Below are positions 16,879 through 26,156 of a stretch of 64,000 nucleotides of DNA, one piece after another. The first letter of the stretch is position 1; each line of letters starts with the position of its first letter. The position numbers were made by a program, and so were the translations under genes. The notes under the pieces are model-generated. The model ran no database searches and had not been told where the DNA came from. It was given only the letters and a program-made list of their open reading frames with translations. Origin of the DNA: CAJBVW01 sp964457335 (lineage in GTDB: Bacteria; Myxococcota_A; UBA796; SXON01); contig CAYWGD010000026.1 in assembly GCA_964457335.1 (NCBI GenBank), forward strand, positions 1 to 64,000, written 5' to 3'.

Positions 16879-17949
16879 CTACTCCGCCCCCGACACCCGC
16901 GCGGCGAGCATCCCGCACGCGGAGTTCTGCTCGCTCCCCACGGAGTAGCGCCGCACGATCGGCACCCGCATGGCCTGCAGCCCGTCCCGGAGCGCGTCCA
17001 GCTCCTCCGGGGTCGCGCGCCGGTAGCCGTCGGGGCGCGGGTCGTTCACGTCGATGAGGTTGATGCGCACGGGGATGCCGGCGAGGGCGGCGCGGAGGGC
17101 CTCGACGTCCTCGTCGCCGGTGTTCACGCCCCCCATCACCACCCAGGCGACCGTGACGCGGTCCCGGGTGGCCTCGGCATGCGCGCGGATCGCGTCCACG
17201 AGCTCGGAGAGGTCGGTCCGGCCGGCCACCGGGAGGAGCGTGCGCCGCTTGTGCGGGACCGCCGAGGTCAGCGAGACGATCAGCTTGTAGGGGTGCCCCT
17301 CGCGCGTGTACCGGCGGATCTGCGGGACGAGGCCGACCGTGGAGATGGTGATGGCCTCCTTCGCGACGCGCCCGCCCGAGGGGTCGGAGAGCACGCGGGC
17401 GGCCTGGACGACGGCGTCGTAGTTGTGGAGGGGCTCGCCCTGCCCCATGAACACCGCCCCGCTCACGCGGCCGCCGGCCGCGCGGGCCTCGTCGCGCACG
17501 GTCAGGAAGGCCGACAGGATCTCCCACGGCGCGAGGTTGCGCGTGAGCCCGAGGCGGCCCGTCGCGCAGAAGGCGCATTGCATCGCGCAGCCGACCTGCG
17601 AGGAGAGGCACACCGTGTAGTGGTCGGGCTTGTGGAGGCCGATGCGCACGGCCTCGGAGAGCGCGCCGTCCGGCGACCTGAACAGGTATCGAACGCTCTT
17701 GCCCTCGGTGTCGGGCACGCGCTCGATCAGCTCGAGGCGGGTCCAGGTCGTGTGGCGGCGGAGCGCCTCCACCAGCGCCCTCCGCGGAACGCGCCGGGGG
17801 GCCGGGTCGTCGTCCCCGTCCGAGACGATCCGCGAGAGCACCTGCCGCGCCTCCGCCTCCGAGCAGACCTCGCCCACCGACGCGAGGTGCGCCACGAGGT
17901 CGGCGGGGAGCATTCCGAGGAGGTTCGGGGACATCGCCGCCGCGGGCAT
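16879..17949 (-). CDS. rlmN: Radical SAM rRNA adenine-C2 methyltransferase, RlmN family, 356 aa
   Basis: Contains the radical SAM cluster motif CAMQCAFC (Cys 121, 125, 128), the upstream catalytic Cys114 in VCLSSQVG, FMGQGEPLHNYD, STVGLVP, and the second catalytic Cys345 in NSACGML near the C-terminus. This is the full set for RlmN/Cfr-type dual methylation (C2 of A2503 in 23S rRNA and A37 in some tRNAs). The N-terminal ~100 residues are the usual accessory domain. The start was taken at MPAAAM (17949); MSPNLL at 17934 is equally possible. Divergent from the thioesterase gene with a 92-base gap that holds both promoters. Distinguishing RlmN from Cfr needs a tree, but RlmN is the housekeeping default. 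Confidence 0.88.
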   Translation of the reverse strand: MPAAAMSPNLLGMLPADLVAHLASVGEVCSEAEARQVLSRIVSDGDDDPAPRRVPRRALVEALRRHTTWTRLELIERVPDTEGKSVRYLFRSPDGALSEAVRIGLHKPDHYTVCLSSQVGCAMQCAFCATGRLGLTRNLAPWEILSAFLTVRDEARAAGGRVSGAVFMGQGEPLHNYDAVVQAARVLSDPSGGRVAKEAITISTVGLVPQIRRYTREGHPYKLIVSLTSAVPHKRRTLLPVAGRTDLSELVDAIRAHAEATRDRVTVAWVVMGGVNTGDEDVEALRAALAGIPVRINLIDVNDPRPDGYRRATPEELDALRDGLQAMRVPIVRRYSVGSEQNSACGMLAARVSGAE

Positions 17950-18041
17950 AACGCGGGGGGTGGCCGGCCTGGCTCGAGCCGTTCCCGCCGGCGGCGGATG
18001 CTTCCCGCCGAAGGTTGGGCTATGCTCGGAAATAATCAGCC

Positions 18042-18558
18042 ATGAACCTATATCTTCGCCTAATCGCGGTCGTCGCCGCCGCATTGCGGGGCCCGCCGTT
18101 ACGCCCGCTCGACACGTCGCGCCTGCCGTTCCGGACGATGCCGGGCGACCTCGACCTGAACGGTCACATGAACAACGGACGCTACCTCACGCTGATGGAC
18201 CTCGGCCGCATCGACCTGTGCGTCCGCAACGGGATGCACCGCGCGCTGATGTCCAACGGCTGGAAGCCGGTGGTGGGCTCCGTGATGATCCGCTTCCGCA
18301 AGTCCCTGCACCTGGGCGTGCGCTTCGAGCTCGCGACGCGCGTGCTGGGGTGGGACCAGCGCGCCTTGTACATGGAGCACCGCGTCGAGCGGGACGACGA
18401 GGTCTTCGCCATCGGGGTCGTCCGCGGGGTGTTCGCCAGTCGCGACGGGTTGATCCCGCCCGAGCGCCTCGCCCGCCTCGTCGGCTACCAGGGGCGCTCG
18501 CCCGACCTCCCCCCCGCGGTCGCGGCGTGGCGCGACACCGAGCAGGACCTCCTGGCGA

Positions 18559-18575
<17 letters not shown>
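18042..18575 (+). CDS. Acyl-CoA thioesterase-like hotdog protein (THEM6/4HBT type), 177 aa
   Basis: The central segment GDLDLNGHMNNGRYLTLMD is the hotdog-fold signature of the 4HBT_2/THEM6 group, where the Asp/Asn and His-Met-Asn-Asn region lies at the active site. A later SVMIRFRKSL-type strand also fits. The N-terminal MNLYLRLIAVVAAALRG could be a short membrane segment, as in THEM6-like proteins. It overlaps the convergent gene at 18559 by 17 bases. Substrate unknown. Confidence 0.72.
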
Positions 18576-19806
<1,231 letters not shown>

Positions 19807-19964
19807 GTCGCGGCTGGCTCCGGTCCCCCCATCCGGGGGGACTTCCCTCCGGCCCGGCCCGGGCGTAGACTGACCTCGTCATCACCTTCGCCGGTGACCG
19901 GCGGCCACGGACCCCCGCGGGGGAACACGGAGCCCGCGCCCGTGGACGCAAACGGCACTCTGCT

Positions 19965-20789
19965 CTACGGGCACCGTGGGGCGTGGTCGCCGGTCGCGGC
20001 GAATCGCAGCACCAGGAACTTCACGCGGCGCCGATCCCCGGGCGCCACCCCGAACACGGCCTCCACCTCCGCCCCGGGGCAGTCCCCGGGGTCGAAGGAG
20101 GGCGGCACCTTCGCCCAGACCGCCGCGAAGCGCCCCGCGGCGAGCGGCAGGAGCTCCGCGAGCAGCGGCAGGTCGGAGAGCCCCACGCGCTCGCGGCTCC
20201 AGTCCACCCCCCACGGCGGGTCCACGAACAACACGTCGCCGGAGAGCGTCGGGACGACCTCGCGGGCGTCTCCGCGCACGAGCCGCACCCGGTCGGCGAC
20301 GCCGTAGGCCGCGAGGTTGGCCCGCGCGAGCGCGAGGCGACCCGCGTCCCGGTCGATCGCGACGACATCGGCGCCGGCGCGCGCGAAGCCGATGGTGTTC
20401 CCCCCGGCGCCGCACGTCGCGTCGACGACGCGCTTGCCGGCCAGCGGGCGGGCGAGCGCCAGGGCGAGCGCCTCGGGGGTGAGCGAGACGCGCCCCTCTT
20501 CGTCGAGCCGGACGCCGGGGCGCGTGAAGCCCGGGGACGTGTCCCGGCGGCGCCGCGCGTCCTCGGTGCGGGCGGCGCGCACGGCCGCGCGGGGGAGCGG
20601 GGGGTCGGTCTCGACGACGAGCGGGCCGCCCCCGAAGCCGAGCCCGCGGAGCCGCGCCGCCACGTCGGCCGCCTCCGCCACCGTGAGGTCCGCGGTGGCC
20701 AACGCCCCGTCGCGCACGAACCCGGGACCCAGCAGGCGCTCCACGGGCAGCCAGGCGGGGAGCGGCGCTACGCGGACACGGACGGGCAT
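19965..20789 (-). CDS. SAM-dependent methyltransferase, TGS1-like (Methyltransf_15 type), 274 aa
   Basis: Class I methyltransferase with motif I VVDATCGAGGNTIGFA (123-130 core), acidic motif II AIDRD, GDARE, and the catalytic DPPWG at 190-194 followed by VDWSRE. DPPWG after that motif I is the pattern of the trimethylguanosine synthase-like group, which also has bacterial members of unknown RNA targets. The first 100 residues are an Arg-rich domain that may bind nucleic acid. Start at MPVRVRV (20789) was chosen because upstream sequence in frame lacks coding character. It is likely to modify an RNA; the target is not known. Confidence 0.7.
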   Translation of the reverse strand: MPVRVRVAPLPAWLPVERLLGPGFVRDGALATADLTVAEAADVAARLRGLGFGGGPLVVETDPPLPRAAVRAARTEDARRRRDTSPGFTRPGVRLDEEGRVSLTPEALALALARPLAGKRVVDATCGAGGNTIGFARAGADVVAIDRDAGRLALARANLAAYGVADRVRLVRGDAREVVPTLSGDVLFVDPPWGVDWSRERVGLSDLPLLAELLPLAAGRFAAVWAKVPPSFDPGDCPGAEVEAVFGVAPGDRRRVKFLVLRFAATGDHAPRCP

Positions 20790-20936
20790 CGCGCCCGGCT
20801 CTATCCCGCCTCCGAGGTGCGTCGCCGCCCGGCGGCCCCCGGCCCCCCCTGTCCCGTCTCCGGCTCGCCGGCTACAGTTCGCGACCGGAGGTCCGATGTC
20901 GCGAGCGGCATGGCGTTCGGGAGGGGGGAGACAGCC

Positions 20937-21623
20937 GTGTCCGTCGGGAAGGTAGGCCGGACCAGCCTGGACGCCCCGGCGCACGTCCTCGCGGGGGCGA
21001 TCGCGCACGACATCAACAACGCGCTCACGGGCATCTTCGGCGGGCTCGACTTCGCCCGGGTGTCCGCCGCGAGCGGCCAGCACGACCGGCTCGCGGAGGA
21101 CCTGCAGCAGATCCGGGAGGGGGCCGACCGCCTCCTCGCGCTCTCCCGGCTCCTCGAGGCGCGCGCGAGCGTGACCGGCCCGCCGCTCCCGACCGCGCTC
21201 CCGACCGCCCCCCAGGCCGCCCCGCCGATCGCCGTGGGCGCCTCGCGCGGCCGGGTGCTCGTCATCGACGACGAGCCCACCCTCGTCGAGCTCGTCGTGC
21301 AGGCGCTCACCGGGGCGCACGACGTCGTCACGTGCTCCTCCGCGCGCGTCGGGCTCGGGCGCATCGCCGCCGGCGAGCACTTCGACGCCATCCTCTGCGA
21401 CCTCATGCTGCCGGAGCTCGACGGCCCCGCCATGTACGAGGCGCTGCACGCGGTCTCGCCCGAGCTGACCCGGCGGCTCGTGTTCATGACGGGCGGCGCG
21501 TTCACCCCGCGGGCGCGCGCCTTCCTCGAGGGGCACCCGGGCACCACGCTGGCCAAGCCCTTCGGCATCCTGGCGCTCCGCGAGGCCGTGGCCCACGCGG
21601 TGGCGCGGTCGCGCGGGGAGTAG
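20937..21623 (+). CDS. DHp-receiver signalling protein lacking the kinase ATPase domain, 228 aa
   Basis: GTG start at 20937 has a strong GGGGGGAG six bases upstream. Residues ~15-78 are a histidine-kinase dimerisation helix pair with H box GAIAHDINNALTGI (His24). There is no HATPase_c domain. A Pro/Ala linker (80-100) leads to a complete receiver: DDE (111-113), phospho-acceptor Asp155 (CDLMLPELDG), Thr185 and Lys207 (AKPF). The order DHp-REC without ATPase resembles the tail of a hybrid kinase or a ChpT-like phosphotransferase, so it must take phosphate from another kinase. No kinase gene is adjacent. A different ATG at 20896 is out of frame (see findings). Confidence 0.7.
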   Translation: MSVGKVGRTSLDAPAHVLAGAIAHDINNALTGIFGGLDFARVSAASGQHDRLAEDLQQIREGADRLLALSRLLEARASVTGPPLPTALPTAPQAAPPIAVGASRGRVLVIDDEPTLVELVVQALTGAHDVVTCSSARVGLGRIAAGEHFDAILCDLMLPELDGPAMYEALHAVSPELTRRLVFMTGGAFTPRARAFLEGHPGTTLAKPFGILALREAVAHAVARSRGE

Positions 21624-21665
21624 CGCGGACCCCGCGGCGCCCTCGCGTCCGCGATAGACGCGCGC

Positions 21666-22160
21666 ATGCGCACGCTCCTGCTCCTCCCCCTCCTCGCCGC
21701 CTGCGCGGGCGACGAGGGCGGCCCCGCCTCCACCTGCACCGACGCCGACTCCCTCGCCGAGGGCGTCGTCACCGCGACCGTGTCCGGCTCGACCTGGGAG
21801 AGCGACGCGACCTGGCTCTGGCAGGGCGAGAGCGTGCAGATCACGGCCGCCGCCGCCGACGGGTGGAACATCACCTTCGTCGGGCGCACGCTCGCGGACG
21901 GGACCACCGTGAAGGCCGCGGCGGACGCCGGGAGCTTCCCGATCGAGGTCGTCCTGGCCGAGGGCGGGGGCGGCTGGGCGCTCGCCTACCCGAGCGACGG
22001 GGACTCCTACTCCACGGACGCGGGGAGCGGCACGCTCGTCCTGACGGGGCTCGCGGACGACGTCCTCGCGGCCTGCTTCGACTTCGTGGCCGCGCGTGAG
22101 AACGGGGACGAGGTCGAGGTCGTCGACGGCGCCGTGCGGGCCGTGCCCTTCGAGATGTGA
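21666..22160 (+). CDS. Small lipoprotein, unknown function, 164 aa
   Basis: Signal MRTLLLLPLLAAC with lipobox Cys13. The mature part is an all-beta-looking domain: GVVTATVSGSTWESD, WNITFVGRTL, GSFPIEVVLAEG, YSTDAGSGTLVLTGL, ACFDFVAAREN. This resembles small lipoproteins of the DUF6252-like kind that pair strands of the form 'xSGTVTLT... GTFDFTA', but I do not assign a family. Stands alone, 42 bases after the DHp-receiver gene. Confidence 0.65.
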   Translation: MRTLLLLPLLAACAGDEGGPASTCTDADSLAEGVVTATVSGSTWESDATWLWQGESVQITAAAADGWNITFVGRTLADGTTVKAAADAGSFPIEVVLAEGGGGWALAYPSDGDSYSTDAGSGTLVLTGLADDVLAACFDFVAARENGDEVEVVDGAVRAVPFEM

Positions 22161-22253
22161 CCCGCGCCGCCGGCCGCGCCCCCTTCCCGAGGCGCCGCGG
22201 GGGGCCTATCTCCCCGTTGCCGGGCTCGGTTCCGGCGCGCTCGGGGGGACGCA

Positions 22254-23303
22254 TTGCGCATCGCCATGATCGCCCCGCCGTTCGTCGCGGTGCCGCCGGT
22301 CCGGTATGGGGGCACGGAGCTCGTGCTCGCCGCGCTCGTGGACGGCCTCGTGGCCCGCGGGCACGCGGTCACGCTCTACGCCTCCGGCGACTCGAGCGTG
22401 AGCGCCACCGCGCTGCGGCCGTACTTCAGCCGCGCCGTCTGGCCACCGGACCCGCAGTTCGAGCTCGTCCAGTCCGCGACGGCCGTGTGGGATCTCCTCG
22501 ACCGCGGGGACGCCGACATCGTGCACGCCCACGCCGGCACCGCCCTCGCGTTCGCGCCGCTGATCGGCCGGCCGATGATCTACACGATCCACCACGACCG
22601 CGAGGAGGGCATCTGCGAGCTCATCCGGGCCGCCGGGCGCGCGCCGCTCACCTGCGTCGCGATCAGCCACCGCCAGCGGGCGCGGCTCGAAGGGCTCCCC
22701 GCGGAGGTCATCCACCACGGGCTCCCGCCGGACCGCTACCCGCCGGGGAGCGGAAAGGGGGCGTACGCGGCCTTCCTCGGCCGATTCGCCCGGGAGAAGG
22801 GCGTGGCGGAGGCGCTGGACGCCGCGCGCGAGGCCGGCGTGCCCATCCACCTCGCGGGCCGCCCGCATCCCCCGGACGCCGAGTACTACCGCGAGGAGGT
22901 GGCGTCGCGCCTGCACGGCAAGGACGTGCGCTGGTTCGGCGAGATCGGGCACGAAGGCAAGGTCCGGTTGCTCGGCAACGCCTTCGCCACGCTCTTCCCC
23001 ATCGGCTGGGAGGAGCCCTTCGGCCTCGTGATGATCGAGTCGATGCTCTGCGGAACGCCGGTCATCGCGTACGAGCAGGGGAGCGTCCCCGAGGTGGTGG
23101 AGGAGGGCGTCACGGGCTTCGTCGTGCGCGACCGCCACGAGATGGCCCAGCGCCTCCGCCAGCTCGGCACCGTGTCCTTCGACCGCGCGCGCTGCCGCGC
23201 CGCCGCCCTCGCCCGCTTCGGCGTCGAGCGGATGGTGAGCGCGTACCTGGGCGTGTACGGGGCCGCGATGGCGCGCCGCGCCCCCCGCGTGGAGGCCCGA
23301 TGA
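22254..23303 (+). CDS. Glycosyltransferase family 4 protein, 349 aa
   Basis: TTG start with GGGGGGAC upstream gives MRIAMIAPPF; the ATG four codons later is an alternative. GT-B fold signs: RYGGTELVLAALVDGLVARG in the N-domain, VHAHAGTAL, and the GT4 donor motif EEPFGLVMIESMLCGTPVIAYEQGSVPEVVE with the EX7E glutamates. It would transfer a sugar from a nucleotide-sugar to a glucan or small acceptor in the cytoplasm. Stop overlaps the start of the debranching-enzyme-like gene by four bases (ATGA), so the two act together. Confidence 0.85.
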   Translation: MRIAMIAPPFVAVPPVRYGGTELVLAALVDGLVARGHAVTLYASGDSSVSATALRPYFSRAVWPPDPQFELVQSATAVWDLLDRGDADIVHAHAGTALAFAPLIGRPMIYTIHHDREEGICELIRAAGRAPLTCVAISHRQRARLEGLPAEVIHHGLPPDRYPPGSGKGAYAAFLGRFAREKGVAEALDAAREAGVPIHLAGRPHPPDAEYYREEVASRLHGKDVRWFGEIGHEGKVRLLGNAFATLFPIGWEEPFGLVMIESMLCGTPVIAYEQGSVPEVVEEGVTGFVVRDRHEMAQRLRQLGTVSFDRARCRAAALARFGVERMVSAYLGVYGAAMARRAPRVEAR

Positions 23304-25492
23304 GCGAGGCCGAAGACGAACCGACCCTCGCGCCCGCCCCTCCGCTCGAGCTGCCGCACGCGCTCGGCGTCTCCCGGCTCGTCCTGTCGCGCGGGAACAC
23401 GTTCCTCGTGACCGGCGCGGCCGGGAACATCGCGCCCGCCGGCGCCCGCGAGCTCGGCCTGTTCCATCGCGACACGCGGCACCTCTCCGCGTACGAGCTC
23501 GCGCTGCCCGGCCCGCCGCCCACGCTGCTCTCGTCGGAGACCGAGTCCGCGCTGACCTCGCAGATCGACCTCACCACCACGGACGAGGAGTTCGGCGGGC
23601 TCCTGGACGAGCCCATCAACTTCCTGCACGTGCGGCGCCGCCAGCTGCTCGACGGCGACTTCGTCGACCACATCGCGCTGACGAACCACCTCGGCCGCCC
23701 GGTCGAGTTCAGCTTCGAGGTGCACTTCGGGGCGGACTTCGCCGACATCTTCGAGGTGCGCGGCGCGCGGCGCGCCGGCCGCGGGTGGATCCGCCCCGCG
23801 GAGGTCGGGACGGACTCGGTGCGCCTCGGCTACCGCGGCCTCGACGGCGACGACTACGTCACCGCGCTGCACTTCACGCCGGCCCCGACCATGCTCCTCG
23901 CGGATCGGGCGCGGATCCACGTCTCGCTCGCCCCGGGCGCCACCTTCAACCAGGAGGTGCTCGTCCGCTGCTGGCGCGGGGCCCGCCCGTCCGACCGGCC
24001 GCGCCGCTCGTTCGCCACGCGGCTCTCCGTGGTGCGCGGCGAGATCTGCCACTTCCTCGGGGACAACACGCGCGTGCGCTGCGACAACGAGCTCGTGCAG
24101 CGCGCGCTCGAGCGCTCCATGGCCGACGTGTACGCGCTCCGCGTCCAGGAGGCCGATCGCTGGGTGGTGGGCGCCGGCATCCCCTGGTTCGCCGCGCCCT
24201 TCGGGCGCGACTCGCTCATCACCTCCGCCCAGGTGCTCGCCTTCGCGCCGAACCTCGCCGCGGAGACGATGCGCTTCCTCGCCGCCTTCCAAGGCCAGGA
24301 GCACGACGCCTTCCGCGAGGAGGAGCCGGGGAAGATCCTCCACGAGCTGCGGCGCGGCGAGATGGTGCGCGCCGGCGAGATCCCGCACGCGCCCTACTAC
24401 GGCTCCGTCGACAGCACGCCGCTCTTCGTCGTCCTCGCCGGCGAGTACATGCGCTGGACGGGGGACATGTCCCTGCTGGACGAGCTCTGGCCCACCATCC
24501 GGGCGGCGATCGCCTGGCTCGACGCGAACACGGCCGAGGGCTCCGACTTCCTGCGCTACGAGTGCAAGAGCCCGCGGGGCCTGCGCAACCAGGGCTGGAA
24601 GGACAGCCGCGACGGCGTGCCCCACGTGGACGGCGCCTCGGCCGAGCCCCCGATCGCGCTCGTCGAGGTGCAGGGCTACGCGGTGGACGCCTGGCGCCAC
24701 GCGGCCGCCCTCGCCCGGCTCCGCGGCGACGCGGAGAACGCGCGCATCTGGAGCGAGCGCGCCGCCTCCTTCGGCGTGGCGTTGGAGCGGGCGTTCTGGC
24801 TCCCCGAGGAGGACTTCTACGCGCTCGCGCTCGACGGGCACGGCCGGCAGGTCCGCACCATCACGTCGAACCCCGGGCACCTCCTCTGGAGCCGCGCCAT
24901 CGGCGAGGAGCGCGCGCGTCGGGTCGTGGGGATGCTCCTGTCCCCCGAGATGTACTCCGGGTGGGCCATCCGCACGCTCAAGCGCGGACAGCGCCCCTAC
25001 AACCCCATCAGCTACCACAACGGGAGCGTGTGGCCGCACGACAACGCCATCATCGCGCTCGGGATGGCGCGGTACGGCCTCGGCCGCACGGTCAACAAGG
25101 TGCTCGGCGGGCTCCTCGCCGCCACCGAGCACTTCGCCCACCAGCGCCTCCCGGAGCTCTTCTGCGGGATGGAGCGCGGCGAGCGCGAGTTCCTCGTGCA
25201 CTACCCGGTGTCGTGCAGCCCCCAGGCCTGGGCGGCGGGCGCGCTGCTCATGGGCGTCCAGGCCGCGCTCGGCCTCGACCCCTGCGCGCTGGAGGGCCGC
25301 CTGCAGATCCGCAACCCCCGCCTCCCGCCGGGGGTGGGGTCGCTCGAGCTGCGGGACATGCGCGTCGGCGCCGCGCGGGTGGACCTGCGCTTCGTGCGCG
25401 TCGGGACCCACACCCACGCCGAGGTGCTCGACATCCGCGAGGGGCCGATCCGGGTGGAGATCGAGGTCAGCCCGGCGGGGCGCGCGGACTAG
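23300..25492 (+). CDS. Amylo-alpha-1,6-glucosidase / glycogen-debranching-like protein, 730 aa
   Basis: N-terminal ~220 residues fit the GDE_N_bis beta domain (SRGNTFLVTGAAGNI, LGLFHRDTRHLSAYEL). Residues ~250-700 form an (alpha/alpha)6 barrel with GAGIPWFAAPFGRDSLI, YYGSVDSTPLFVVLAGEYMRWTG-type segments, NQGWKDS, EVQGYAVDAW and YHNGSVWPHDN, all typical of amylo-alpha-1,6-glucosidase/GH63-like enzymes where Asp and Glu in these loops are catalytic. Such proteins are commonly encoded with a GT4 enzyme, as here. Likely in glucan or glucosylated-compound metabolism; the exact substrate is not clear, since this group is not the classical GlgX. Confidence 0.82.
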   Translation: MSEAEDEPTLAPAPPLELPHALGVSRLVLSRGNTFLVTGAAGNIAPAGARELGLFHRDTRHLSAYELALPGPPPTLLSSETESALTSQIDLTTTDEEFGGLLDEPINFLHVRRRQLLDGDFVDHIALTNHLGRPVEFSFEVHFGADFADIFEVRGARRAGRGWIRPAEVGTDSVRLGYRGLDGDDYVTALHFTPAPTMLLADRARIHVSLAPGATFNQEVLVRCWRGARPSDRPRRSFATRLSVVRGEICHFLGDNTRVRCDNELVQRALERSMADVYALRVQEADRWVVGAGIPWFAAPFGRDSLITSAQVLAFAPNLAAETMRFLAAFQGQEHDAFREEEPGKILHELRRGEMVRAGEIPHAPYYGSVDSTPLFVVLAGEYMRWTGDMSLLDELWPTIRAAIAWLDANTAEGSDFLRYECKSPRGLRNQGWKDSRDGVPHVDGASAEPPIALVEVQGYAVDAWRHAAALARLRGDAENARIWSERAASFGVALERAFWLPEEDFYALALDGHGRQVRTITSNPGHLLWSRAIGEERARRVVGMLLSPEMYSGWAIRTLKRGQRPYNPISYHNGSVWPHDNAIIALGMARYGLGRTVNKVLGGLLAATEHFAHQRLPELFCGMERGEREFLVHYPVSCSPQAWAAGALLMGVQAALGLDPCALEGRLQIRNPRLPPGVGSLELRDMRVGAARVDLRFVRVGTHTHAEVLDIREGPIRVEIEVSPAGRAD

Positions 25493-25549
25493 GAACGGGT
25501 GCCGATCCGCGGCGGGATCGGCGAGGTCGTCCTCGGCGCTCGGGCAGCC

Positions 25550-25572
25550 GGCCCGCCCGAAGACGGGCGGCC
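25550..25572 (+). terminator. Hairpin in 193-base gap after debranching gene
   Basis: CGCCCG (25554-25559), loop AAGA, CGGGCG (25564-25569), extended by GGC/GCC with one bulged C. Lies 58 bases after the stop at 25492. The rest of the 25493-25685 gap shows no gene. Confidence 0.35.
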
Positions 25573-25685
25573 GCCGCGGCGACGTCGGCGCGGGGAGCGA
25601 TCGCAGGCGGCTCCGTGCCCGGTCGCGCTACGATGGGCGGAGGAGGTCCTCCCTGCTCGAGACCGGCGAGGAGCGTCGCGACCGG

Positions 25686-26156
25686 ATGAACCGCGAGGAG
25701 CGCGAGGAGCACCGCCGCTGGCGGCGGCGCCGGCGCCACTCCGGCACCCACGCGCTCGGGGGGCTGATCGCGGGGCTCTTCCTGACCGGCGCGGGCGTCG
25801 GGCTCTACGCCGCGGCGCAGGGGGTCGAGCTCCGGGCGCAGCGGGGCGAGCTCGCGGACAGCCTCGGCTCGCTCGTCACCGCGCTCCGCTCCTACGAGGC
25901 GGCCAACGGGCGCTACATCTCGGTCGGCAGCCCCGTCGAGGCCTACGACGCGCTCGACGCGGGCCGGGCCTACGCCCCCGCCGACGTGCTCGGCTGGCGC
26001 GCGGACGGCGTGCGCGGCGTGTACTGGGTGCTCGGCCGGGAGAACAGCTTCGAGGCCCACGGCATGCTCGACGCCGACGGCGACGGCCTGCCCGCGCACT
26101 GGATGGCGACCGAGTCCCGGCCGCCCTACCCGATCACGGACGACGGGGTGTACTGA
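25686..26156 (+). CDS. Pilin-like membrane-anchored protein, 156 aa
   Basis: Starts with a very basic segment (MNREEREEHRRWRRRRRHSG), then one hydrophobic helix (ALGGLIAGLFLTGAGVGLYA), a long helix with LGSLVTALRSYEAANGRYI, and a small globular part ending MLDADGDGLPAHWMATE. Helix plus 'YEAANGRY..' and 'DADGDG..W' near the end resemble type IV pilin/GspG-like pseudopilins of myxobacteria, but the G/E prepilin peptidase site is not obvious. Its stop overlaps the ATG of the next gene by one base (TGATG), so the two proteins are probably made together. Confidence 0.55.
   Translation: MNREEREEHRRWRRRRRHSGTHALGGLIAGLFLTGAGVGLYAAAQGVELRAQRGELADSLGSLVTALRSYEAANGRYISVGSPVEAYDALDAGRAYAPADVLGWRADGVRGVYWVLGRENSFEAHGMLDADGDGLPAHWMATESRPPYPITDDGVY

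Noticed and set aside
20896..20955. 19-codon ORF with good RBS as an independent small protein.
   Set aside because: No conserved features and it overlaps the start region of a real gene; kept only as a start-site finding.
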